A stretch of 64,000 bases of DNA from Cellulomonas sp. KH9 (GTDB lineage: Bacteria > Actinomycetota > Actinomycetes > Actinomycetales > Cellulomonadaceae). Of the stretch, positions 7,775-19,665 are shown piece by piece. Within the stretch, counting starts at the first letter, position 1, and every line of letters starts with the position of its first letter. The notes beneath the pieces were generated by a model. The model had not been told where the DNA came from. It worked only from the letters and a program-made list of their open reading frames with translations, and did no database searches. Where the stretch lies: positions 46,485 to 110,484 of the forward strand of contig NZ_FOSE01000001.1 of NCBI RefSeq assembly GCF_900114185.1, in the 5' to 3' direction. The position numbers and the translations under genes are program-made.

Positions 7775-9034
7775 TTGACGTCCCAGCTCGCGCCCTCGCG
7801 CGCGGAGTCCCTCACGCGCGCGCCCTCGGCGCCCCTCTCGCTGCCCGCCGCCGGCGGCCTGCCGTTCCTCGTCACCGCCCTCGTCGGGCGGATCCCGTCG
7901 TCGATGATCCAGCTGGGTCTGCTGATGTTCGTGGCCTCGTCCGGCCTCGGCGTCGGGCTCGGCGGTGCGGCCGTCGCGGCCGTCGGCATCGGCACGGCCG
8001 TCGGCGCCCCGCTCGTGGGGCGCAGCGTCGACCGGTGGGGGCCGCTGCCCGTCGTCGCGGTCGCGACGGCGGTGCAGGTGGCCGGCCTGCTGGCGGTGCT
8101 CGCGGTCACCTCGCGGGACGCGGACACGTGGGCACTGCTGCTGTGCGCGGCGGTCGTCGGCGCCGCGAACCCGCAGGTCGGCTCCATCGCGCGCTCGCGG
8201 TGGTCCCACCTGGCGCGGCGCGACGGACGTCTCGACCTCGTCCGTCGCGCGCTGGGGTACGAGGTGGCCGCCGACGAGCTCGGCTTCGTCGTCGGGCCCG
8301 TGGCCGCCGGTCTGCTCGTGGCGCTGCTGGGGCCGGTGCCCGCGCTGTGGGTCCTGGTCGGGTTCGCGGTCGTCGGGCAGGGCGCCTTCGCGGCGTACCT
8401 GTGGACCGACCGGGCCACGTGGCCCCGGCGCACCGCACCGGTCGCGGGTGCGCACCACGACGGCACGCGGCTCGACCTGCGTCCGCTCGTCGCGCCCATG
8501 CTCGCCGCCCTGGCCGTCGGCGCCGCGTTCGGCTCGACCCAGACCGGGCTCACGGCCGTGAACGCCGCGCGCGGCACCGAGGAGCTGACCGGTGTGGTCT
8601 ACGCCTGCGCCGGGATCGGCAGCGCGATCGCGAGCCTGGTGCTCTCCCGCCTGGTCCGTCTCGGGAGTCTCGCGGTGCGCGTCGCCCTCGGTGGTGTCGC
8701 GGTGCTGGTCGGGGCCGTCGGCCTGGCCACGCTCCCCGGCGCGTGGGGCGCCGCGGCGTGCGCGCTCGTGCTCGGCGTCGGCGCCGGGACGCTGCTGGTC
8801 AGCGGCTATGCCCGTGCCGAGCGTGTCGCGCCGCCGCGGCTGGTCGCCTCGACGATGGCGCTGCTGGCCACCGCGCTGGTGCTGGGAGTCTCCGCGGGGG
8901 CAGCGGCGAGCGGGGCGCTCGCGGGATCCCTGGCGCACGCCTTCTGGCCGGCAGCCCTGGCGGGCGTCCTCGGTATCTGCGCCGCGGCAGGGCTGCGCAC
9001 GGGCGGTCGTGCGAGCGTGTCCGACACTCGCTGA
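7775..9034 (+). CDS. MFS transporter
   Basis: A 419-residue, 12-helix major-facilitator protein. The loop between helices 2 and 3 reads GRSVDRWGPLP, the usual MFS motif position, and hydrophobic segments follow at regular spacing to the C-terminus. TTG 7775 was chosen as start because GGAG stands 8 nt upstream and the preceding in-frame sequence is not protein-like. The substrate is unknown; the family includes drug and sugar effluxers. The gene is transcribed away from the serine hydrolase, and the three-site operator array lies 150-250 bp upstream. Confidence 0.85.
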   Translation: MTSQLAPSRAESLTRAPSAPLSLPAAGGLPFLVTALVGRIPSSMIQLGLLMFVASSGLGVGLGGAAVAAVGIGTAVGAPLVGRSVDRWGPLPVVAVATAVQVAGLLAVLAVTSRDADTWALLLCAAVVGAANPQVGSIARSRWSHLARRDGRLDLVRRALGYEVAADELGFVVGPVAAGLLVALLGPVPALWVLVGFAVVGQGAFAAYLWTDRATWPRRTAPVAGAHHDGTRLDLRPLVAPMLAALAVGAAFGSTQTGLTAVNAARGTEELTGVVYACAGIGSAIASLVLSRLVRLGSLAVRVALGGVAVLVGAVGLATLPGAWGAAACALVLGVGAGTLLVSGYARAERVAPPRLVASTMALLATALVLGVSAGAAASGALAGSLAHAFWPAALAGVLGICAAAGLRTGGRASVSDTR

Positions 9035-9139
9035 CCTGGCACGGCGTCGGCCGCTGCGCCCGTCACCGTGTCGCCCCTGCGCCCCCGTCGGCCGTCCGCA
9101 GGGGCCGGCGGGGCCCGAGGCCGCGCGCTCCCGCACCTC

Positions 9140-9170
9140 TTGACAGCCCCCGCGCCGCAGCGGCTAGGTT
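9140..9170 (+). promoter_or_regulatory. Sigma-70-type promoter of the GH10 gene
   Basis: TTGACA at 9140-9145 and TAGGTT at 9165-9170 are separated by 19 bp. The predicted start is near 9177, giving a leader of about 77 nt that contains the operator at 9187-9200. Confidence 0.7.
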
Positions 9171-9186
9171 GAGGCACGTTCTCGAT

Positions 9187-9200
9187 GGAAAACGTTTGCC
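9187..9200. promoter_or_regulatory. LacI-type operator in the xylanase leader
   Basis: GGAAAAC-GTTTGCC is a 14-bp palindrome with one mismatch and a perfect AAACGTTT core, the CG-centred form used by LacI-family repressors. It begins about 10 bp past the predicted transcription start, so binding would act as a roadblock. Confidence 0.68.
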
Positions 9201-9253
9201 ACACCGAGACCCCGGCGCAACGACGCGCTGCGGGAGTGCCTGGAGGGGATCCC

Positions 9254-11362
9254 ATGACGGATGCGCGACCGGACGGCGGCACGATCGGAGGGGCGGCCCG
9301 GTCACGGGCGGCCCGTGCGGCGAGGGGCCCGGTCAGGCCCGTCGTCGCCACGGCGCTCGCGGGTCTGCTGACGCTCGCCGCGCTGGGCCCGGCCCAGCCC
9401 GCCGTCGCGGACGCCGAGCCGACCCTGCCCCCGGCGGGCCGGACGTTCGAGCACTACCCGGCCCTGAAGGACGTCTACGCGGACCACTTCTCGTTCGGCA
9501 TCTTCGGCGCCGGTGAGGTCGAGGGGCTGCTGTACAACTACGCCTCCTACACCCCGGGCAACGAGATGAAGCCCGAGAGCACGCAGCGCGACAAGGGTGT
9601 GTTCACGTACGACGCGGCCGAGGCGGCGTTCGCCCGCTACACGTCGCGCAACCCCGACCTGGACCTCTACGGGCACACCCTGGCGTGGCACTCGCAGACG
9701 CCGACGTGGATGTGGGACGCGCCGCCGGCCCGGTTCGGGCAGCCCGGCACGTTCGACCGCGACGTCGCGCTGGAGAACCTGCACACCCACATCGACAACG
9801 TGCTGGGCCACTTCGGTGACCGGCTGGTCGCGGTCGACGTCGTCAACGAGGCCGTCGGCACCGCGGACCCGGCGGACTGGCGCGCCTCGCTGGCCAAGGG
9901 CGAGGGGTGGTACCAGGCGCTGGGCGCCGACTGGGTGGAACTGGCGTTCCTGCGGGCCGCGCAGGTGGTCGACGCCCGCGGCTGGGACGTGAGGCTCACG
10001 TACAACGACTTCGGGCTGGACTCCCCGGCCAAGGCGCGCGTGGTCTTCGAGATGGTCAGGGACATCAACGAGCGCCACGCGGGCACCCGCCCGGGCGGCA
10101 AGCCGCTGATCGAGGTCATCGGCATGCAGGGGCACTACAACCTGGCCACCGACGTCGCGGCCGTCGAGCAGAACATCCGGCTCTTCGCGACGCTGGGGAA
10201 CGTCGAGGTCCACGTCACCGAGATGGACATCGCCCTGCCGCCGGGCGAGCTGACGCCCGAGAACGAGAACAACCAGGGCATGAAGTACGCCGAGCTGTTC
10301 CAGGTGTACCGCGACCACGCGGCCGGCCCGGGCAACACGACGGACAACCCGAAGGTCGTCGCAGCAGTGAAGCTCGCGGGCGTCCGCGACGTGCGGACCG
10401 GCTGGAAGGGCGGCGAGTTCGCCATGCCCTACGACTACGACGGCAACGCCAAGCTCGCGCTGCTCGGCATCCTGTACCCGGACGAGTTCCTGGCGACCCA
10501 CGACTACATCGACGCACCGGGTGGCGGGGAGCGTCCCCCGGTCCCCGGCGTGCACGTGTTCGACACGTCGGCCGGTGACCCGTGGAGCGGCGCGACCATC
10601 GTCCTGGGCGACGACGCCTCCGCGTGGCCCTGGTCCACGACCGACGACGGCGAGGTGGCCTTCCGCCCCGAGCCCGGGTCCACGTACCGCATCGCGGCGA
10701 ACTACACGGCCAAGGGCACGACGGCCATCCGCGTGCGGTGGTTGAAGGACAACAGCAACGGCGGCTACACGACGGCCGACGGCGCGCTGGTCAACGCCCA
10801 CCCGTACGCGGCCGACCAGGTCGCCACGCAGCTGCCCGCGTACTTCAACAGCGGCATGGTGAACATGGGCAGCTACACGCTGGTCAGCGAGATCACCCTC
10901 GACGGGTCGCAGCCGGCCGACGGCCTGATCGGCAACATCGGCATCCGTGGCGGCGGGGGCGGGAACGCCTTCTCGATCAACACGATCACGGTGGAGGAGG
11001 TGACGGCGACCGGCGACGAGCTCCTGGTCAGCTGGCCGCAGGGCATCGCCGAACCCGACCCCGAGCCGTCCGTGCCGCCGGCAACGACGCTGACCTACCA
11101 GGGCACCAACTGGGTCACGGTGACGCTCGATGCCCAGGTCACGGCGCCGGCCACCCTCGCCCGCACCGAGTACCGGCTCGACGGCGGCGAGTGGACGGCC
11201 TACGACGGTCCGCTCCGCCTCAAGCGCGCCGACCGGCAGACCCTCGGCTACCGCAGCGTGGACTCGGCGGGCGCGGTCGAGGAGGAACGGTGCGTCACGT
11301 TCCGTCCCGGTGGCGGCAGGGTCGACGTCGTCGTCGCGCCGGACGAGGTCTGCGGCGCCTGA
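9254..11362 (+). CDS. Secreted GH10 xylanase with CBM-like and OmpL47-like domains
   Basis: A 702-residue secreted endo-beta-1,4-xylanase. After a long signal peptide (cleavage near AVADA) comes a GH10 barrel, about 60-415, with acid/base E199 (DVVNEAVG) and nucleophile E323 (HVTEMDI) and the typical GHTLAWHSQTP. About 430-590 is a beta-sandwich likely to be a carbohydrate-binding module. About 605-680 (TEYRLDGGEWTAYDGPLRL) resembles the OmpL47 beta-barrel domain of surface proteins. There is no sorting signal. ATG 9254 follows GGAGGGGAT at the right spacing; an in-frame ATG at 9185 overlaps the operator and is unlikely. It has its own promoter and operator. Confidence 0.92.
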   Translation: MTDARPDGGTIGGAARSRAARAARGPVRPVVATALAGLLTLAALGPAQPAVADAEPTLPPAGRTFEHYPALKDVYADHFSFGIFGAGEVEGLLYNYASYTPGNEMKPESTQRDKGVFTYDAAEAAFARYTSRNPDLDLYGHTLAWHSQTPTWMWDAPPARFGQPGTFDRDVALENLHTHIDNVLGHFGDRLVAVDVVNEAVGTADPADWRASLAKGEGWYQALGADWVELAFLRAAQVVDARGWDVRLTYNDFGLDSPAKARVVFEMVRDINERHAGTRPGGKPLIEVIGMQGHYNLATDVAAVEQNIRLFATLGNVEVHVTEMDIALPPGELTPENENNQGMKYAELFQVYRDHAAGPGNTTDNPKVVAAVKLAGVRDVRTGWKGGEFAMPYDYDGNAKLALLGILYPDEFLATHDYIDAPGGGERPPVPGVHVFDTSAGDPWSGATIVLGDDASAWPWSTTDDGEVAFRPEPGSTYRIAANYTAKGTTAIRVRWLKDNSNGGYTTADGALVNAHPYAADQVATQLPAYFNSGMVNMGSYTLVSEITLDGSQPADGLIGNIGIRGGGGGNAFSINTITVEEVTATGDELLVSWPQGIAEPDPEPSVPPATTLTYQGTNWVTVTLDAQVTAPATLARTEYRLDGGEWTAYDGPLRLKRADRQTLGYRSVDSAGAVEEERCVTFRPGGGRVDVVVAPDEVCGA

Positions 11363-11392
11363 CCCGCGACGAGGGCGGGCGGCGCGGCGGGG

Positions 11393-12199
11393 TCAGCGAC
11401 CCAGCCGCTCCGCCTGCCACTCGTGGATGCCCGTGACCCACTCCCACCCCTGCGGCGCGGACGACCCGATCCGGGGGTCGTCGGGGTCCTCGCCGTCCCG
11501 CAGTGCGTGCACGTAGGCCCGGTCGAGGGCGATCCGGGCGCCGATCGCCGGGCCGCGGGCGACGGTCCCGTGCCCCGGGACGGCGACGTCCGCGTCCGCA
11601 GCTACGCGTTCGAGCAGGTCGAGCGCGGCGAGGTACTCCGTGACCGGGTCGCCGTCGGAGTCCAGGTCCAGCATGGGGACGAAGACGTCGGACAGCATGT
11701 CCCCCGCGACGAGGACCCCTTGCTCCTCGACGAGCAGGGCGGCGTGACCGGATGCGTGCGCGCGGTGCTCGGCGACGCGGGCGCGCGGCCCGTCCCACGG
11801 CAGGTGCGTCGTGGCGTCCGGCAGCGGGGTCAGCAGCCCGAGCAGCTCCAGGGGGACCTGCCCGTGGATCTCGGGCGGCAGGTGATCGGCGATGCGGACC
11901 AGCGTCTGCGGGTCGCGCAGCACCCCGGCCATGGTGTCGGCGGCCCGGGCGGTCGCGTAGCGCGGGACGTCCCCGAGCGCCGGCCGCCACAGCACGTGGT
12001 CCCAGTCGGGGTGCGTGGAGAACGCCGCGACCACGGTCGTGCCGAGCGCCCCGACGTCGGCGGCGAGGCAGTCGATCTCGCTGCTCGTCACCCCGGGGTC
12101 GACGAGCAGCGCACCGGCCGTGCCCTCGACGAGGACGGCGTTGCTGAGGACGAACCCGCTCGTGTGCACGTGCGTGGCGTCGGCGACCTGGGTGAGCAT
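11393..12199 (-). CDS. MBL-fold metallo-hydrolase
   Basis: A 268-residue metallo-beta-lactamase-fold hydrolase. The metal-site signature reads THPDWDH (H63, D65, D67, H68), so the second His of the usual HxHxDH is an Asp here. Further ligands fit HASGH, the Asp of VAGDML and the His of VPGHG. Substrate unknown; members hydrolyse thioesters, lactones or cyclic phosphodiesters. The start has an excellent AAGGAG ribosome-binding site 5 nt upstream. It is transcribed divergently from the DHA2 exporter and may share the operator between them. Confidence 0.85.
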   Translation of the reverse strand: MLTQVADATHVHTSGFVLSNAVLVEGTAGALLVDPGVTSSEIDCLAADVGALGTTVVAAFSTHPDWDHVLWRPALGDVPRYATARAADTMAGVLRDPQTLVRIADHLPPEIHGQVPLELLGLLTPLPDATTHLPWDGPRARVAEHRAHASGHAALLVEEQGVLVAGDMLSDVFVPMLDLDSDGDPVTEYLAALDLLERVAADADVAVPGHGTVARGPAIGARIALDRAYVHALRDGEDPDDPRIGSSAPQGWEWVTGIHEWQAERLGR

Positions 12200-12303
12200 G
12201 GCGGCTCCTTCTCGAGGGCTTTGGGGTGTCGACCGTCGGGGGCGCGTCCGCTCATCGGGGTCGACGTCCTGCGGCACGCCGGGAGCCGCACCGACCCGCC
12301 CAG

Positions 12304-12334
12304 TTTTACCGACGCTGCGTCGATAACCTAGGCT
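12304..12334 (+). promoter_or_regulatory. Promoter with embedded 21-bp palindrome, DHA2 exporter
   Basis: The palindrome at 12306-12326 has arms TTACCGACGC and GCGTCGATAA around a central T, with a single mismatched pair between the arms. It lies between TTTTAC (12304-12309) and TAGGCT (12329-12334), a -35/-10-like pair with 19-bp spacing. This is the classic placement of a TetR- or MarR-type repressor site at an efflux gene. Confidence 0.68.
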
Positions 12335-12374
12335 GGACGCGCCGGTGCACCACCGGTGGATCGAGGAGCGCAGC

Positions 12375-14009
12375 ATGAGCGAGTCCACCGTCATCACCCG
12401 TCGCCACTGGCTCGCGATGGGAACGCTGTCCCTCGGGGTCTCCCTGGTCATCATGGACGCGACGATCGTCAACGTCGCCCTCCCGGTGGTGATCGAGGAC
12501 CTCGGTCTGGACTCCGCCGGGGCGCAGTGGATGAACGCCATCTACTCGCTCGTCTTCGCCTCCCTCATGCTCACGGTGGGGCGGATCGGCGACCTGTACG
12601 GCCGCAAGCGGCTGTACGCGATCGGGCTCGTCGTGTTCATGCTCGCCAGCCTCGGTGCCGGCGCGGCCACCAGCCCGGCCATGCTGATCGCGTCCCGGCT
12701 CGTGCAGGGTCTCGGCGCCGCGATGGTGCTGCCCAGCACCCTGTCCACGCTGAACGCGATGTTCACCGGCCGGGCGCGCGGCATCGCCTTCGCCATCTGG
12801 GGCTCGACCATCGGCGGCATGGCCGCCGTCGGGCCGCTGATCGGCGGGTGGCTGGCCACCGACGTGTCGTGGCGGTGGGCCTTCTGGCTCAACATCCCGT
12901 TCGGCCTGCTCGCGCTCGTGGGCATCGCTAGGACCCTGGACGAGACGCGCGACCCCTCCCTGCAGCGCGGTGCGGACGTCCCCGGGGTGCTGCTGTCCAG
13001 CATCGGCCTGGCCGGCATCGTCTTCGGGCTCATCGAGGGCGACTACTACGGCTGGTGGCTCACCGACGCCGGCGACCTGTCGCCCGTCCCCGTCGCGCTC
13101 GCGCTCGGCGTGCTGCTCGTGGCGCTGTTCGTCGTCGTCGAGCGGCGGCGGGTGCGCCAGGGAAAGGTCGCGCTCGTCGACCTCACGCTGCTGGGCATCC
13201 CGTCGTTCCGCTACGGCATCACCGCCGCGCTCATCGTGGCGGCCGGGGAGTTCGGCCTGCTGTTCACGCTGCCGCTGCTGCTGCAGGGCGCGCTCGGGTA
13301 CTCCGCGCTGGGCACCGGCTGGATCGTGCTGTGGCTCGCCCTCGGCACGTTCCTCGTGTCCGGTGCGACGCCGCGGCTGGCCGCGCGCCTCGGCCAGACC
13401 AGGGTCGTGCGGATCGGGCTGGTGCTCGAGGCCGTCGCCATCGGAGGCCTGGCGCTCACGATGAGCCTGACGATCCCCGGTGCGGCCATCGCCGCCTGGC
13501 TGTTCCTCTACGGGGTCGGGGTCGGCATGGCCACCGCGCAGCTGACGAGCGTCATCCTCGTCGACGTCCCGGTCGCGGAGAGCGGCCAGGCGTCCGGCTT
13601 CCAGACGACGATCCGGCAGCTCGGGTCCGCCCTGGGCGTCGCCCTCCTCGGTGGTCTGCTCATCTCGACCATGACCTCGCAGACCGAGGCGCGGCTGGAC
13701 GACACCGGCCTGCCGACCGAGGTGCAGGAGCAGGTCGTCGACGTCGTCCACGACTCGGCGGGCGCCGGGATCCCTGCGCTCGCAGCCGACCCCTCGACCG
13801 CCGACGCGGCCGTCGAGGCCGAGCTGGCGCTCGTCCAGGCCAGCCGCATCACGACGGGCGTCGCCGCCGGCGTCCTGCTGGTCGGCGTCGCGGTGACGTT
13901 CGCCCTGCCGCACCGGGCCGCCGACCAGGCGCCCCCGGACGGCCGGACGTCCGGCGCAGGGGAGACCGCGCGCGGCCGGCGGCGCCGCGCCGGGGAGACC
14001 GCGGGCTGA
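12375..14009 (+). CDS. DHA2-family (EmrB/QacA-type) MFS exporter
   Basis: A 544-residue drug:H+ antiporter-2 family transporter with about 14 transmembrane helices. Helix 1 carries MDATIVNVALPVV, the DHA2 hallmark, and the loop 2-3 motif is GRIGDLYGRKRLY; motif C-like GGMAAVGPLIGGWL is in helix 5. The C-terminal tail is a charged, Arg/Gly-rich cytoplasmic extension. ATG 12375 follows GAGGAG with 6-nt spacing. It stands alone behind a strong palindrome that overlaps its promoter; the repressor is not adjacent. Expected to export toxic hydrophobic compounds. Confidence 0.9.
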   Translation: MSESTVITRRHWLAMGTLSLGVSLVIMDATIVNVALPVVIEDLGLDSAGAQWMNAIYSLVFASLMLTVGRIGDLYGRKRLYAIGLVVFMLASLGAGAATSPAMLIASRLVQGLGAAMVLPSTLSTLNAMFTGRARGIAFAIWGSTIGGMAAVGPLIGGWLATDVSWRWAFWLNIPFGLLALVGIARTLDETRDPSLQRGADVPGVLLSSIGLAGIVFGLIEGDYYGWWLTDAGDLSPVPVALALGVLLVALFVVVERRRVRQGKVALVDLTLLGIPSFRYGITAALIVAAGEFGLLFTLPLLLQGALGYSALGTGWIVLWLALGTFLVSGATPRLAARLGQTRVVRIGLVLEAVAIGGLALTMSLTIPGAAIAAWLFLYGVGVGMATAQLTSVILVDVPVAESGQASGFQTTIRQLGSALGVALLGGLLISTMTSQTEARLDDTGLPTEVQEQVVDVVHDSAGAGIPALAADPSTADAAVEAELALVQASRITTGVAAGVLLVGVAVTFALPHRAADQAPPDGRTSGAGETARGRRRRAGETAG

Positions 14010-14096
14010 CACCCGGCGCCCGCGCCCCGGTGTGCCGAGGGCCGGCTCCTGGCGCACCGCGCCACCGACCTGGACAAGAGCGGTGAAACGCCACAC

Positions 14097-14122
14097 ATCC
14101 GGGTGACGAACCCGGATACAGT
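14097..14122 (+). promoter_or_regulatory. Inverted repeat and -10 box upstream of the ALF-repeat gene
   Basis: ATCCGGGT-GACGA-ACCCGGAT (14097-14117) is a perfect 8-bp inverted repeat whose right arm runs into TACAGT, a good -10 hexamer (14117-14122). A small RNA hairpin TGCCC-N6-GGGCA (14133-14148) follows in the leader. A regulator bound here would occlude the polymerase. Confidence 0.5.
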
Positions 14123-14188
14123 GCCGCGCGGATGCCCGTCCATGGGCACCGCACCGTCAGGTGCAGGGGGATGACGAAAGGTGCGTGC

Positions 14189-15025
14189 GTGCGGGAGCTG
14201 ATGCGGTCGCTGCTGGTCGCGGTGGTGCTGGTGGTGGCGGGTCTCGGGATCGGTGCGCTCCCTGCCGCGGCGGACGAGGCCGCGGACCACAGGGCGTTCG
14301 TCCTGGCAGGGTTCACGGGCACGACGGACGACGAGTACCGTGCCTGGGTCGAGGCCCTCGCCGGGTCCCCGGACGGCCCCGCGCTGAGCGCTGCGGCGAC
14401 CCGGGCGCTGGCCGGGCCCGACGAGGACCTTCGGGCGTTCGTCGACGGCGGGTACCTGGCGGCGTTCCACGCCGACGAGAGGATCCGGCTCTCGCGTCTG
14501 ATCAGCACGGCCACGGAGCCCTACGTCGACGCGGGCGTTCAGCGGGCACTGGCCAGCGACGACCCCGCGGTGTGGACGGAGTTCCTCACGAACGGCCTGC
14601 GCGCGGCGCAGGTCCTGGACGACCGGCTGGCGGCCGCCCGCATCCTCGACGTGATCACGCAGGAGTCGTCGCCGGTGCTGTGGCAGGCGACGCAGACGGC
14701 GCTGGCGGGCCCTCAGGCCGCGCTGCGGGAGTTCATCGTCAACGGCCAGTTCGTCGCCCGTGCCACGGACGCGGCGAACGCTGCTGCGGCTCCTGCCCCC
14801 GCCGCCCCCGCGCCGGCAGCTCCCGCCCCCGCGCCGGCAGCTCCCGCCCCCGGCGCCCCGGCCGCCGCGCCGTCGACCGCCGCGCCGGCCCGCGCCACCG
14901 CTCGCCCGGTGCAGCTGGCGGCTACCGGGGTGCCGGGCGAGATTCCGTTGGCGCTGCTGGCGGCGTCGTCGCTCGCCGCGGGGACCGGGCTGCTGGTCCT
15001 GTCGCGCCGCCGCCGCGCCGTCTGA
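14189..15025 (+). CDS. ALF-repeat cell-wall protein with LAATG sorting signal
   Basis: A 278-residue surface protein. A signal peptide (cleavage after LPAAA) precedes repeats of about 35-40 residues that match the ALF family: RAFVLAGFTGTTDDEYRAWV, then DLRAFVDGGYLAAFHADERI, then ALREFIVNGQFVARATD. A Pro/Ala-rich wall-spanning linker (about 205-245) leads to LAATG, a hydrophobic helix and a terminal RRRRAV. LAxTG is the motif of class E sortases in actinobacteria, so covalent wall anchoring is expected. GTG 14189 was chosen because GAAAGG lies 7 nt upstream; an ATG at 14171 has its G-rich tract with no spacing. No sortase gene is in the window. Confidence 0.82.
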   Translation: MRELMRSLLVAVVLVVAGLGIGALPAAADEAADHRAFVLAGFTGTTDDEYRAWVEALAGSPDGPALSAAATRALAGPDEDLRAFVDGGYLAAFHADERIRLSRLISTATEPYVDAGVQRALASDDPAVWTEFLTNGLRAAQVLDDRLAAARILDVITQESSPVLWQATQTALAGPQAALREFIVNGQFVARATDAANAAAAPAPAAPAPAAPAPAPAAPAPGAPAAAPSTAAPARATARPVQLAATGVPGEIPLALLAASSLAAGTGLLVLSRRRRAV

Positions 15026-15072
15026 GCGGGAGCCGTCGGAGCAGGTGATGGCAGGACGGTCACCGCACGGCG

Positions 15073-16017
15073 TCAGTCGCCGGTGCGGTCCTCGCCGGCC
15101 TGCGTCGTCAGCGGCAGCTCCCGCACCGCACGGAACTGCCGGCGCCGCCCGTCCACCGGGTCGGTGAACGCGATCTCGGCCGCCAGCAGCTGCAGCGGTT
15201 CGCGGAAGTCGTCGAGGTCGACGTCGCGGAGCACCGGGTACAGCGGGTCACCCTCGATCGGGATGCCGAGCCCCGCCAGGTGCAGGCGCAGCTGGTGCGT
15301 GCGCCCGGTGCGGGGGGTCAGGCGGTAGACCCCCAGGCCGTCGACCTCACGCTCGAGCTCGACGAGCGTCTCGGCGTTGACCGGGGCGTCCGGCACGACC
15401 TCGGCACGCGGGGTTCCGCGCACCTTGCGCAGGTGGTTGCGCACCACCGTGGGCAGCTCCAGGTCGGCGCGCAGCGGTGCCAGCGCGCGGTACGTCTTGT
15501 CCATCGCGCGGCGCTCGAAGGCCGTCTGGTAGGCGCCGCGCCAGCGTCGTTCGGTGGCGAGCAGGAGGACCCCGGACGTCCCGCGGTCGAGGCGGTGCAG
15601 CGGCGAGAGCTCGGGCAGGTCCAGCTCGGCGCGCAGCCGCACGACGACGCTCTGCACGATGTGCCGTCCGCGGGGGATGGTCGAGAGGAACGGGGGCTTG
15701 TCGACCACGACGAGCCGCTCGTCGCGGTGCACCACGTGGATCGTCCCGGGGACCACGGGCTCCTCGCGCAGGACCCGGTGGAACCACACGTGCCGCGCGG
15801 GGACGAACGGGTCGTCGTCCCGCAGCGCGCGGCCGTCCTCGTCCACGAACTCGCCCGCCGCGAGCATCCCGGCGACGTCGACGTGCGTGGGGAGCCGGTG
15901 ACGCAACCAGGCGCCCATCGTGGGCCACGCCGCGGGGACCCCGCGGGCGGGGGGCGGGGTGCACAGGCGGGCGGCGTCGAGGCCGTGGCGTGCCGGCAGG
16001 GGCGAGCGGGGTGGCAC
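15073..16017 (-). CDS. RluA-family pseudouridine synthase
   Basis: A 314-residue RNA pseudouridine synthase of the RluA/YciL-like group. The catalytic motif HRLDRGTSG places the nucleophilic Asp at D144; DKPPFLSTIPRG and TGRTHQLRLHLAGLGIPIEG are the conserved flanking motifs. It isomerises uridine in rRNA or tRNA; which site is unknown. The GTG start lacks a clear ribosome-binding site, so a slightly different start is possible. It converges with the ALF-repeat gene. Confidence 0.9.
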   Translation of the reverse strand: MPPRSPLPARHGLDAARLCTPPPARGVPAAWPTMGAWLRHRLPTHVDVAGMLAAGEFVDEDGRALRDDDPFVPARHVWFHRVLREEPVVPGTIHVVHRDERLVVVDKPPFLSTIPRGRHIVQSVVVRLRAELDLPELSPLHRLDRGTSGVLLLATERRWRGAYQTAFERRAMDKTYRALAPLRADLELPTVVRNHLRKVRGTPRAEVVPDAPVNAETLVELEREVDGLGVYRLTPRTGRTHQLRLHLAGLGIPIEGDPLYPVLRDVDLDDFREPLQLLAAEIAFTDPVDGRRRQFRAVRELPLTTQAGEDRTGD

Positions 16018-16087
16018 GCGTCGATGCTACGAGGCGGCGCTGCCTGCGGGAGCACGAGGCCGGGCCGACCCCTCGCGCACGAGGGCG

Positions 16088-16132
16088 CACGACGACGGCG
16101 CCGCACCCCGGGGGTGCAGCGCCGTCGTCGTG
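16088..16132 (-). terminator. Strong hairpin terminator after the GH10-CBM2 gene
   Basis: A perfect 14-bp stem, CACGACGACGGCGC (16088-16101) with GCGCCGTCGTCGTG (16119-16132), encloses a second GC stem. It lies 33 bp past the xylanase stop codon. Confidence 0.75.
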
Positions 16133-16164
16133 GTGACCGGTGCGGGCCGGTCAGGTGGAGCGTG

Positions 16165-19567
<3,403 letters not shown>

Positions 19568-19665
19568 GGGGCCGGATCGTACGGGCAGCCCGCGTGCCGA
19601 CGTGCGCCCCGCTCGCGGGCACGCGAGGCTCGGACGCACCGCCGTCCCCGTCCCGAGGAGCACCG

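Noticed and set aside
14050..14064. Terminator hairpin after the DHA2 exporter (TGGCGC-ACC-GCGCCA)
   Set aside because: Only a 6-bp stem with no T tract; too common in DNA of this composition to call.
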